From Tuctoria greenei (taxonomy: Eukaryota > Streptophyta > Magnoliopsida > Poales > Poaceae): a DNA stretch of 64,000 nt. Positions 46,640-56,341 of this stretch are shown here, piece after piece. Position numbers and translations under genes: made by a program. Location of the stretch: assembly GCA_036927565.1 (NCBI GenBank), contig JAYESD010000008.1, positions 16,262,100-16,326,099 on the forward strand, given 5' to 3'. The notes beneath the pieces were generated by a model. The model made no database searches and was not told the origin of the DNA. It saw only the letters and a list, made by a program, of their open reading frames with translations. Position 1 is the first letter of the stretch. Each line of letters starts with the position of its first letter.

Positions 46640-47080
46640 AGTACTGCATAGGTTATACCTTATCACATGCGGTTATTTACCTACGGCTAGACCTGCCTAT
46701 GAAATATCACTATCACAGGCTGCTAGATATAGGTAAAGAATAATCTGTGATAACCTAATTATCACAGGCGGTTATTGTTATGGTACAAACCGGCTGCGAT
46801 AAACTGCCTTCACAGACGGCTTGTCGTAGGTAAAGATCCGCCTATGATAACACAATTATCATAGGCGGTTATATATGTTGCACGACCCGCCCGTAATAAT
46901 GTCTTCACAGGCGGCTAGCTTAAGTAAAGAACCGCCTGTGATAATATGTCTTCACAAGCGGATTCACTTCTCCGCCTGTGAAATTGCAGATTATCACAGA
47001 CTCTTCATTTCAGACGGTTTTAGAAACCGCGTGTGATAATACATTTGGAGCCGCCTGCGATGAGGCTTATTGTAGTAGTG
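46640..47080. repeat. Right subterminal repeats of CACTA
   Basis: At least ten copies of CACAGGCGG / ACCGCCTGTG-like motifs alternate in orientation up to the right terminus. Confidence 0.8.
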
Positions 47081-47105
47081 CTCCCAGGATAAGATTAGAA
47101 CACTA

Positions 47106-47551
47106 GCTCTAGATACCACTTGTTCGAAAACCAGACTAATAATTAACTTGAAAATTCAATAATATTTATATGCTTTATTGCTTGGGATCTCCCAGATATA
47201 TATAGACTCCTACAGATAAGAAAAAAACCTAAAATTGTGTAGGACTCTTGTCTAAATTTGACTCCAACTCTAACTCTTCCCTAATTCTATTAATTATAGA
47301 ATACAAGATTAACTCAACACCTTCTAGGATCTGTCAATCATATGGTTGTCTCCAACCGACAACACATAGTAGCCTAAATCCAGTTAGGTCTTTATGAGCA
47401 AACTAAAACAGTAGATGCTTTTACATATGAGAGAGGATAGATAAAAATAAGGATCACCTCTCCTCGTTTGTATTTCTCTATGATCCACCTGTAAGTGATA
47501 GAAAATACATACATTGTTGAAAATATCAAATATTTATCTTTTATACATATG
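47106..47551 (-). repeat. Copia PBS and LTR fragment, minus strand
   Basis: The minus strand reads TGGTATCTAGAGC (47106-47118), a tRNA-Met-type PBS variant. Two bases away an LTR edge begins (TGTTCG at 47121). The right limit near 47551 is uncertain. A plus-strand TATATATAGAC near 47206 lies within it. No internal domain accompanies it. Confidence 0.5.
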
Positions 47552-47559
47552 GGGCTGGC

Positions 47560-48783
47560 ATCTGCACGGAAGCGCTGACATGGCCGACTGTAGTTGTGTG
47601 GGGGCGCGATGGTCTCGACACCACCCGCCGTGTGGCGATGACCTCAGGAATCGCCATCTAAAGGCATGATGTTCACCATTGGGTTGAAGGCACAACTTCT
47701 TGAGAGAAAAAGTGGACCCGCTTTGAGAGCAACCCGTGGAGGTTCTTTTTAGGCGGAGGCTACTCTCCGTTGAGGTCGCGCATATGAGGTACGGTGAGAT
47801 GGGGGGTTTAACATGGTTCAGGCCGTCGGAATGTAACACCCTACTCCACAGTGAGAGTTGTATTGTTGTGTCTTGTCGGGTACAAAAGCTTGTGAGGGTT
47901 TGAGTGTGTGTGTGAATTTGATCCCTTATAACGGTGGTTGTTCGGTCCTTTTATAGTAAGGTCGATCATCTTACAAGTGAGGTCTAGGGCTCGACAGGTG
48001 GCTCCGGGGTGATCTTATCCTATACAAGATCTAAAGGCTTCTTGTGTACGATGCCTCTGACTGAAGCTTGACGACTTGCAGTCTTGCCACGTCGGATGCT
48101 AGTGGCCAGGCGTAGTTGTTGATGATGGCAAGGATTGTTCCGTTCGTCTTTTCACCGTAATCTACCCACTTGGTAGTGTGGAATAGCCTTGCGTTGCCTT
48201 TACTACGATGTGATTGGATGCAGTGGTACCTGACAGGGGGCGTGCACCGTTTTGTGCGTCCGAGGAAGGCGAGTGCTTTCAAAGCTCGACTTGGGCAAGG
48301 CGCATTACCCATTACTCACGCAACCTACCGGTCAAGATAAGTTGCAGGACGTGTGGCAGCACCAGAGCCCTCCTCTGCGGAGGAAACCGAGTGCTGCGCT
48401 GCAGGCCACGTGGCAGCCCTGGAGCCCAACTATAAAGGGAGTCGGGGGTCTGGGACTGCTGAACACGTGGTGGTTCTGGAGCCTGCCTCTGCGGGGGAGG
48501 TGAGCCCAGAGCTTTGGATCACGTGGCAAAATTGGAGCCCACTCCTGCGGCAAAGAGGGGTCCTGTCCCGCTAGACACGTTGCAGCCCGGGAACCCATCT
48601 CTTCGAGGGGAGTCGGGTCCCGTGTAGAAGTCCACGTGGAAGTGCTAGAGCCCACCTCTGAGGAGGGACGGGGTCGAGGCTTGTTGAACACATGGCGCCA
48701 CCGGACCATGCCTCAACAGGGAGGCAGGACACTTAGGCGTTTTTAATCTGTGTGCGGGGCACCCAATATGCTGGGAACCGACA
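47560..48783 (-). repeat. Gypsy LTR region with G-box array, inverted
   Basis: It is the reverse-strand counterpart of 32466-33700. Shared phrases are GTAACACCCTAC (48783 side is the LTR start, TGTCGGTTCCCAGC on minus), GGTTCTTTTTAGGCGGAGGCTA and the CACGTG array at about 48348-48632. The left limit is uncertain. Confidence 0.65.
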
Positions 48784-48879
48784 AGCATACTTCACAGCTT
48801 TTCAATCTCAACTCGACTCGACATTAATTATGCTAAATCTTTTATAGTCTCAAAAAACATTTCCCAAGAAAAAGGCAAA

Positions 48880-50015
48880 ACTGCTAGCAGGTGTGTTTGG
48901 TTGTCAATTATGTGAATTTCCATCCACATATTTAGAAATGCCCCTCAATGTAACCAAACCAAGTGTGGAGGATTATGGGTCGATGATTGCCGAAACCCAT
49001 TGACATCTATCAGCGATATCTCGATTTCTTTCTGTTGCAGGAAGACTACAACTATTGAATCCAGTTTTATCTGCACAACTCACATACTTGCTGAGGACAT
49101 TAATATTGCCAGCTTCAGTTTTTGAGCAGTTAGATCAAGCAAGAAAGCATTGTCTCTAATGACTCTGACACTCCTCAAACAAAAGCTTTGGTAGCTTGGG
49201 ACAAATGTCAAAGGCCCAAAAGTAGAGGAGGATTAGGGGTGATCAACCTGCGGCAGCAAAATCAAGCCCTGATCTTTAAACATCTTTATAAATCTTTTAG
49301 TAGTGGAGATATCCGCTGGGTGAACCTGATATGGAAGACATTGTCGGCGAGGCTTCGGCGACAAACTAAATATGAAACACTGGTCCTATTGATGGCGTGA
49401 TGTGGCACGCCTAATCCAGAAATACAAGGATATAGCAAATTGTTGCATAGACAACGGAGCCACAATCACTTTTTGGCACGACAAATGGAATCAGAACGCA
49501 GTACGTAGTATTCTTCCACATATTTACTTCTTCACAAAGCAAGAAGCTCTGACAGTGCTCAAGTTCTTTCAAACAACAACCTTGGAGGATATCTTTGATA
49601 CCCCATTATCACAGTCGGCATATACAGAATTAATGCACTTGGATCAACAATATAACATCTCTCAATGGTCTCAAGATGGAAAGGATATCATATAAATGGG
49701 GCCCTTCTTTCTCCACGCAAAAATGCTATTTGCTGGAGTTTAAAGAACTCAGACCACCTAAGTATCTCACCGAAATTTGGAAATGCAAGAGCAATAATAA
49801 ATTAAAGGTCTTCCAATGGATACTTTTTATGGATCGCCTTAATACCAGGGACATCGAATATTAAAGTTGCCAATGATGACTATTGTTGTGTACTATGCTG
49901 AAGATGCAGGCAAGAGACAACTTTGCATTTATTCTTCAAATGTTCTTTCAACAAGGCCTGCAGGTCTAGATTGTGAATTAACTAGAACTATGATCTACCT
50001 TTTTATAATATGATC
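48880..50015 (+). pseudogene. LINE (non-LTR retrotransposon) 3' coding remnant
   Basis: It begins with GRLQLLNPVLSAQLTYLL (48990-49080), matching the stretch after the plant LINE RT catalytic core. It continues with AWDKCQRPKSRGGLGVINLRQ (49190 onward), a hallmark of plant L1-type elements. It ends with a zf-RVT zinc-binding module (CCVLC...ETTLHLFFKCSF, about 49880-49955). Several stops and frame changes are present, and RNase H and a poly-A tail were not found. Confidence 0.75.
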
Positions 50016-50739
50016 GCAGAAGGAGAACATAACTTTCAGGCATCTTTCCACTACCGGAAACCCGAAAGATTATGTCGGCCAAAATAACTTACGTGGGAGA
50101 CCAACGTAAGTAAATTAATCTACGTCGGCCGGTGGAAGCCGATGTAAGTCCTCTAACTTACGTCGGCCACGGGCCTGCGGCCGACAGCATGAAAGCTATA
50201 CTTACGTCGGCCCGTTTCTTAGGCCGACGTAAGAAATAGAGCGCACGGAAGTTTTCATCTAAGTACGTCGGCTCAATCCTAGATCGACGTAAGTTAGTGC
50301 AGCCGAAGTAACTAGAGGACTTAACCCTACCCGTGAAGGCCGTGCACGAGCCCATTTTACCTACGTGACTTTTTTTCCTTCCTCTCCACGCTCTGTCGCG
50401 CCGCCCCTTCATCCACTCCGCACCCGCCCCACCGCGCCGCCGACGCCGTGCCGCGCTGCCTTCACTGCGCGCCGCCCTCACCCCGCCGTCCGCACCGAGC
50501 CGCGCCGCTGCACGCGCCGCCCGACCGTGCTGCACCACCGCGCTCGCCCCGAGTCGAAGCGTTTCCACCTGCTCGTGCTCTGCTGCGACACCACGTCCCT
50601 TCTCGCGATCTACTGCCAGGTAACATCGCCTCCCCCCTCCTCCCCACGCTCCGCCTCCCTCCCTGAGATCTACCGCAGCACCGACTCTCTCCTTGCGCTC
50701 TGCCGCCGCTCCACCTCCCTCCTCGCCGCTGACGCCCCC

Positions 50740-50945
50740 ACCCCACCTCGACAGGAACCCCACCCCACCCTGATGCCGCCCACCCCACCCCGACGCCCCC
50801 ACCCCCATCCCGACGCCACCCACCCACCCCGATGCCCCCACCCCCATCCTGATGCCCCAACCCCATCTCGACACCCCCATCCCCATCCCGATGCCGCCCA
50901 CCCCGCCCCGACGCCCCCACCCCCATCCCGACGCCACCACCCAAA
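50740..50945. repeat. C-rich minisatellite
   Basis: About a dozen imperfect tandem copies of CCCCATCCCGACGCC and CCCCACCCCGATGCC. It gives artificial proline- or glycine-rich open frames on both strands. Confidence 0.8.
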
Positions 50946-51528
50946 TTTCCCCATTTTTTGTTCATTTGTTTTTTCCCAATGTCTGCAAGCATTTGGAAAA
51001 TGTTATATGTTCCTCAATTAGCATTTGGATAATGTTATATGTTCATCAATTTGTCGTCAAGTTGGGATTACCAAATCAATTCGTAGTCAAGTTGGAATTA
51101 ATATGCATTTGGTTGTTATTTTGTTAGTTTTTTATTCATTAGTTCATTAATTTTATTTAGTTAGTTAGTTTTGATTCCATGATTAATGTATATGTGTTTT
51201 TTATTTAGTAGTTAAATTTATTTATTGTTTAATTAGTACTTTGATTGATTAAGTGTTTAATTAGTAGTTAGTTTTGATGACATGATTAATGTATATGTGT
51301 TTTGTGAATTAGTAGTTAAATTGATTTATTTTTTAATTAGGATTTTATTTATTAAGTGTTTAATTAGTATATGTAAATAAATGGGTTTTGGGCCAACCGG
51401 CCCGACACGACCCATTTAGGACCTCACACAGTCATTTAGTTGTCACTTATGCGTATAGACGGGCACAAAGACGAAAAGTGACGGTGATGACGGCAAGCTC
51501 CTGCGCGTGGGCGGCGGGATCCGACAGA

Positions 51529-51835
51529 GCATAAAGTATGACCCCAAAGCTTGAAGAACTGCACCATTTTAGGGTGCGGTATAAAACAAGCGAGGTTATG
51601 CTGCAGAAATTTTGTTCGGATTCAAGTTCTGTGTCTCGCCCATGTACAAAATGTCAGAGCAGGACATTTTTGGACAAAGTGGAACTTATGATGCACTTGT
51701 GTTGAAATGGTTGCGTGTCATATTATGAGTTGTGAAACTTCCACGGCTAGACAACTTCTCAAGCTGTACAAGAAGTGGAGCGGACAATGATGATGACACA
51801 GAGGTTGATATGATGGATGAGATGCTGGAAGCTAT
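51529..51835 (+). pseudogene. CACTA transposase-associated domain, broken
   Basis: The reading PCTKCQSRTFLDKVELMMHLC, then (after a stop) NGCVSYYEL and NFHG, follows the Transpos_assoc pattern of grass CACTA TNP2 genes (CPC..C..., HL...GF...Y..W..HGE). Two of the breaks fall where Trp codons are expected. Acidic residues DNDDDTEVDMMDEM follow in another frame. The sequence stops at the LTR inserted at 51836. Confidence 0.6.
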
Positions 51836-52691
51836 TGTAAGGATCGAATGCCCAAGAGGGGGGTGAATTGGGCTTCTTTTCAAAAATTAAGGCAATAACT
51901 TAATTACTAAAAGCCCAATTCCCTACGCAAACAACCTATGCAATCAAGTAACTAGCAACTTCGCGGTATATAAAATGCATAAGTGTAGGGTGAGGGGAAG
52001 AGAATGCAAACTCCCGAGGAGACACGAAGATTTATCCCGTGGTTCGGCAAGATCGTTAAGATCTTCCTACATCCACGTTGTGGCACCCACCAAAGAATAT
52101 AGCCACACCCAAGTCACCGAGACTAGGGATCTTCACTATTCTTCTCTGTTCACCAACCTCGGCAAGGTGGAGCTCAAGCCTTGTACAACTTTGAACCTCC
52201 GGGCTTCCACAACCGTCTTGGCAAGCTCCGGAAGTCTCTCTCAGTTACAAACACCAAGGGACACTCCCTTACAGCTCTCACTACACTAGAGACTCCACTC
52301 ACCAAGAATGGAAGCACACAAGCACTATCTCCAGCTAGTTCTAGCCTATCTATTGGTGTGTAAGTGGTGTAAATGATCTAAAAGTGGTAGCTCAATGTCT
52401 TGAATGCTTCAGAATGTGTAGAGTATGTCTGGTGATCAAGACTTTTTGATTTGACAGGTTGAAGGGGTATAAATAGCCAGCCTCCACGAAATAGCCGTTG
52501 GAAAAGTAGGCATACATCACTGCTCTGCGAACACTGGATGATCCGATGTCTCCCCTTCAGTTATAATCGGTCCAATCCAAATTAGCTGATGTCATTGTGT
52601 CAGATATGACCGTTGTTAGACCGCTGTTGCACTTGTCTTCTCATCGGATGATCCGGTGGCACTTCCTCCAGAATTGATTCAAACTTGATGC
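51836..52691 (-). repeat. SIRE LTR fragment, minus strand, split by the young element
   Basis: It begins TGTAAGGATCG, the reverse complement of an LTR end like that at 54152. It includes GCCCAAGAG-G6-TGAATTGGGC near its start. It aligns in inverse orientation with about the last 850 bp of the LTR at 52692-54152. The young element begins at 52692, so the rest of this LTR is presumably beyond the window. Confidence 0.75.
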
Positions 52692-54152
52692 TGAAAGCAT
52701 CTAGGCCCCCACGAGGTACGGTTTCGGTGATTAATGACAACCGTTAATTACCACTAATGAGTTTGTGGATGCGAGGTTTCATGTACAATGAATCAAACGT
52801 CGATCAATCACTCATAAATGTCATCTACTGCTCATTGGATGCAAAAGGAGACCCCTCAACGAACTAACCTAAGGGGTTAATCGGAAACAAATGAGGAACT
52901 CGTACAACGACGCAACCTTATCAAAATTGGCAACACAAGAAGCTTCATATCCATCAGAAGAGCCATACAAACAAGTGTTCAAGAGGTCACAAGTCCAAAA
53001 TCCAAAAGATCAGTCCAACTCAACTCGAAGGAAACAAATTGTACACACCGGATCATCCGGTGATCTGAAGAATGACTGCATCGGTCGATTTGGACTCAAC
53101 AGAAGAAGAAGACCTCAGAATGAAGTACACACCGGATCATCCGATGTGTATCAAGTGAACATCGGATGAATACAACAGTAAGCAAATTTTCTGAAGTGTT
53201 CTGAAGGACTGAACACCGGATCATCCGATGTTGAAGGCAGATGCACATCGGTCGATTACAACAGAAGCAAATTATCAGCTCAACCAGACTGAAGATCTAT
53301 TCATCGGATCCTCCGATGATGAAGGAGGTGAAGCATCGGTCTAATAACGGTCATTTCTGACAGAATGACGTCAGCTAATCTAATTAGACCGATGCTCATA
53401 AAAGGGGGTCATCGGATCATCCGATGTACACAGAAAAAGTAATCAGCCCACTTTTCCAACGGCTAATTCGGTTGGGCTGAGTATTTAACCCCCTCCCACC
53501 AGTCATTTCGGTGAGGCTGAACAACAAGAGCACCACTACACATTCCCCAAGTGTCCAAGACTTAGAATACTCATTTTCACACTCTTGTAACCCTTTCACA
53601 CCTCAAGATATAGGGTAGTTCCTCTTAGAGTTAAGCTTGTGTGCGTCCTCTCTGGGTGAGTGGAGACTCTAGAGTAGGGAGAGCCGTGAGGAAGTGCATT
53701 CTTGGTGATTGCACTCACCTTGTATCAAGAGGAGAGTGAAGAGATCGCTCCGGAGCTTGCCGAGACCATTGTGGAAGCCCGGAGGATCGAAGTTGTACAA
53801 GGCTTGAGCTCCACCTTGCCAAGGATGGCGAACGGAGGAAGTTAGTGGATTCCCTCGTCTCGGTGACTTGGGAGTGGCGATACCCTTAGGTGGGTGCCAC
53901 AACGTGGACGTAGGTGGATCCTAGTGATCTCACCGAACCACGGGAAAAATCGACGTGTCCCCGTGTCTTCGAGCGTTTGCATTCCTCCTCCCTACTCCTT
54001 TACGATTACGCAATTCTCAATTCCGCACTTAATTCTCTTAATTGCACTGTTGGCTTGCTTAGAGAATTAGATTTCACTTAAGCTTTAAATTGACTTAAAA
54101 ATTTGAAGTAGCCCAATTCACCCCCCCCCCTCTTGGGCATTCGATCCCTACA
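52692..54152 (+). repeat. 5' LTR of young SIRE element
   Basis: 1461 bp, from TGAAAGCATCTAGG to GATCCCTACA. U3 holds five CGGATCATCCG-type palindromes (near 53048, 53132, 53217, 53304 and 53408) and GACCGATG / CATCGGTC half-sites. The TATA-like TATTTAA is at 53482-53488. The U5 end holds GCCCAA-TTCA-C10-TC-TTGGGC, a possible hairpin. Confidence 0.95.
53482..53488 (+). promoter_or_regulatory. TATA-like box of 5' LTR
   Basis: TATTTAA in GAGTATTTAACCCC, directly after the palindrome array. The same relation, palindromes then TATTTAAG, is found at 60422-60429 upstream of the third ORF. Confidence 0.55.
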
Positions 54153-54154
54153 AT

Positions 54155-54166
54155 TGGTATCAGAGC
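54155..54166 (+). promoter_or_regulatory. Primer-binding site, young element
   Basis: TGGTATCAGAGC two bases (AT) after the LTR end. Same spacing as elements 1 and 2. Confidence 0.95.
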
Positions 54167-54212
54167 GAGGTTGCTCATTGGATCATTCTAGCTTCACCGC
54201 TAGAGAGCAAAA

Positions 54213-56327
54213 ATGGCCAAGAATGGGGGTTCGGTTCCTACCTTCGAGGGCAAGAATTTTGCTTATTGGAAAGCATGCATGCGCGCTTACCTTGAGGCAA
54301 TTTCTCCCGAAGTGTGGGAAGCGACCCATGCGGGGTTTGGCAACCATGAATATATTGGTGATCAACTAAAATGGGATGCTAAGGCTAGGAATGCTATTTA
54401 TGAGTGCATTAGTCAAGATGTATTTGCTAGAATTGCTAGTAAGGAGAAAGCTTGTGAAATTTGGGCTTGCTTGATTGAGATCCATGAGGGTTCCTCTCGT
54501 GTCAAAGAGCTCAAATATCACTTGCTTAAATCCAAGTATGATGATTTTAAAATGCTTCCTCATGAGAATGTTAATCAAATGTTTTCTCGCTTAAATGTAC
54601 TCATTGAGGAAATTAATGCTCTTGACATTGCTTCTCTTGGCAAGGGACTCATCAACCGCAAGATCCTCATGCTACTTCCCAAGCCCAAGTACAACATCAT
54701 CAACTCAATGCTCCAAAAGGAGTCACTTGACAACATTGAGGTTTCGGAGCTCATTGGAGAGATACATGCTCATGAGATGAGTGTGCTTGGAATGATGGAG
54801 GAGTCATCATCATCAAAGACCATTGCTCTCAAGGCCTCAACCAAGAAGACACATACCAAGAAGAAGAAAGTGGTTGAGCCTAGCTCAAGTGAGGAAGAAC
54901 AAGCTACAAGTGAAGATGATGATGATGATGAGCTTGCATTGATGATGAGGAAGTTTTCACGTCTCAACTCAAAGATTGCCAAGAAGGGATACTCGTTTGA
55001 TCCCAAGAAGAAAGCCTTCTTGCCAAGGAGAGATGAAAACAAGACGTGCTACAATTGTGGCGACCAAGGCCACATATCATATGATTGTCCAAGACCGGAC
55101 AAGAGGAAGGACAAGGGCAAGCATCGCAAGCTAGAAGAGAGTAATGATGATGAAGATGCAAAGCCCAAGCGCACCTTTGGAAAGAAGAAACTTGACAAAG
55201 GCAAGAAGACCAAACTCTTTCCTAAGAAGAGAAGAGGACCTCAAAAGGTCTTCATGTGCGAAGCAAATGAGTGGGTCACCGATGAAGAAACAAGTGATGA
55301 TAGTGAAGATGAGGAAGAAAACTTGGCAAGCCTCGCTATCGTCAACAAGGATGACTCACCCCTTCCTCCACCGCCTATGTGCCTCATGGCGAAAGGTAAC
55401 ACAAAGGTATGTGATGACTCAAGTGATGATGAACTTTCTCCCGATGAACTAGCATCTATGATTAATGAATATCATGCCATTATCAAAAGGGAAAAGGCTA
55501 AGGTTAAGGCACTTGAGCTAACTCGCGCTAAGCTAGAGGGTGCCAACCTCGATTTGCAAGACAAGTATGTCACCATACTTAATGAGCATGAAACGCTCAA
55601 GTCACATGTCAAGCAAATCGAGGAGGAGAAGGCTCAAATCAAGCTTGAGTTCCATGAGCTTGACTTAGCTAACTCGGCACTATTGGCTAAGCATAACGAG
55701 TTAGTTCAAGAGCATGAGACACTTAGTCTTTCCTATGAAGCAATGGAACTAAAATTGAATAACTTGAAGAAAGAAACTCTTGATGGCAAAACACCCACTA
55801 GTTCACATGCTACTAACAATTTGCATGAGTCTTTGCCATTGAAAGCTAATAGGGAGAAGGAGCTAATGGACGAGATCGAAAGTCTCCGCACTAGTGTGGC
55901 TAGACTTTCCAAGGGAGAGGACAAGCACAAGGAGATCCTCTTCCAACAAGCTAAAGGCTTCAACAAGAGGGGACTTGGGACCTTCCCTACGCCCAACAAA
56001 TGGAAGGTGCCCTCACCGGAGCTTAGGACAAGCTTCATCAAGGAAGTGGGATCCTATTGCCAACATTGTGAGGTCACCGGACATCACACTAGGGAGTGCC
56101 CTCTTCCCACTCGTCCTTCTCCAAAATTACCTCCTAACTATTCATCTACTTTCAATGATTGTCACTATCTATTGAGCAAAGTAGGTGGAAAGGTGAAGGC
56201 GAAGTTCATTGGCAAAAACATCAAGGGCATGAAGGGGAAGCTCCCCAAGCAACTTTGGGTCCCAAAATCACTTGTATCACACATACAAGGACCTAAGTTG
56301 GCTTGGGTTCCTAAACTCAAAAACTAA
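54213..56327 (+). CDS. gag: SIRE gag (capsid/nucleocapsid)
   Basis: 704 residues, unbroken, starting at ATG 54213 about 45 bp after the PBS. The gag core lies at residues 10-190. A Lys- and Asp-rich linker follows (205-240). The first zinc knuckle is C279-C292 (CYNCGDQGHISYDC). Acidic and Ser-rich stretches come next, then a long coiled coil (about 420-540). A second CX2CX4HX4C knuckle is at C616-C629 (CQHCEVTGHHTREC). The C-terminal QLWVPKSLV...LAWVPKLKN is shared with the gags of elements 1 and 2. Long gag with a second knuckle is usual for SIRE. It would assemble particles that package the element RNA. Pol follows in a different frame. Confidence 0.9.
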   Translation: MAKNGGSVPTFEGKNFAYWKACMRAYLEAISPEVWEATHAGFGNHEYIGDQLKWDAKARNAIYECISQDVFARIASKEKACEIWACLIEIHEGSSRVKELKYHLLKSKYDDFKMLPHENVNQMFSRLNVLIEEINALDIASLGKGLINRKILMLLPKPKYNIINSMLQKESLDNIEVSELIGEIHAHEMSVLGMMEESSSSKTIALKASTKKTHTKKKKVVEPSSSEEEQATSEDDDDDELALMMRKFSRLNSKIAKKGYSFDPKKKAFLPRRDENKTCYNCGDQGHISYDCPRPDKRKDKGKHRKLEESNDDEDAKPKRTFGKKKLDKGKKTKLFPKKRRGPQKVFMCEANEWVTDEETSDDSEDEEENLASLAIVNKDDSPLPPPPMCLMAKGNTKVCDDSSDDELSPDELASMINEYHAIIKREKAKVKALELTRAKLEGANLDLQDKYVTILNEHETLKSHVKQIEEEKAQIKLEFHELDLANSALLAKHNELVQEHETLSLSYEAMELKLNNLKKETLDGKTPTSSHATNNLHESLPLKANREKELMDEIESLRTSVARLSKGEDKHKEILFQQAKGFNKRGLGTFPTPNKWKVPSPELRTSFIKEVGSYCQHCEVTGHHTRECPLPTRPSPKLPPNYSSTFNDCHYLLSKVGGKVKAKFIGKNIKGMKGKLPKQLWVPKSLVSHIQGPKLAWVPKLKN

Positions 56328-56338
56328 CTTCATGTGTG

Positions 56339-56341
56339 TAG
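56339..56341 (+). promoter_or_regulatory. TAG at the pol frame start; splice-acceptor-like
   Basis: After the gag stop TAA (56325-56327) comes CTTCATGTGTGTAG and then the open pol frame, which is +2 relative to gag. The TAG is in the pol frame and immediately precedes it. If used as an acceptor it would be removed with the intron. The first in-frame ATG of pol (residue 20) lies after the protease DSG motif. Confidence 0.4.

Larger units (their letters stand above)
39357..47080 (+). mobile_element. CACTA (En/Spm-type) transposon, 7.7 kb, TSD CTC
   Basis: Left end CACTTCTACAAAAAGC and right end ...GCTTATTGTAGTAGTG (reverse complement CACTACTACAATAAGC). The 3-bp flanks are CTC on both sides (39354-39356, 47081-47083), the expected CACTA duplication size. 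Both ends carry subterminal repeats of the CACAGGCGG / CCGCCTGTG type. The interior has a promoter, a broken TNPA-like gene and an Ulp1 protease remnant. I found no TNP2 transposase (no DDE-type Tnp2 domain), so it would need transposase in trans. Confidence 0.8.
50049..51835 (+). mobile_element. CACTA transposon, left part, third family
   Basis: It starts CACTACCGGAAAC. Subterminal repeats TTACGTCGGCC and GGCCGACGTAAG lie in both orientations up to about 50300. A GC-rich leader with a minisatellite follows, then AT-rich (intron-like) sequence, then a decayed transposase-associated domain. It is cut at 51836 by an LTR insertion, and the right end is beyond the window. Confidence 0.7.

Noticed and set aside
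18238..47080. A single giant 28.8-kb CACTA from 18238 to 47080
   Set aside because: The flanks do not match (GCG versus CTC), whereas 39357 and 47080 share CTC.
50158..51021. Long open frames on both strands (proline/arginine-rich, glycine/tryptophan-rich)
   Set aside because: They are produced by the C-rich minisatellite and GC-rich leader of the CACTA element. No domain, and mirrored frames on both strands.
53040..53420. Regularly recurring palindromes suggesting a CRISPR-like array
   Set aside because: Spacers and spacing are irregular, the motif is inside an LTR U3, and the DNA is eukaryotic.
54155..54166. tRNA-like sequence
   Set aside because: It is only the 12-base primer-binding site complementary to a tRNA 3' end. 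No cloverleaf surrounds it.
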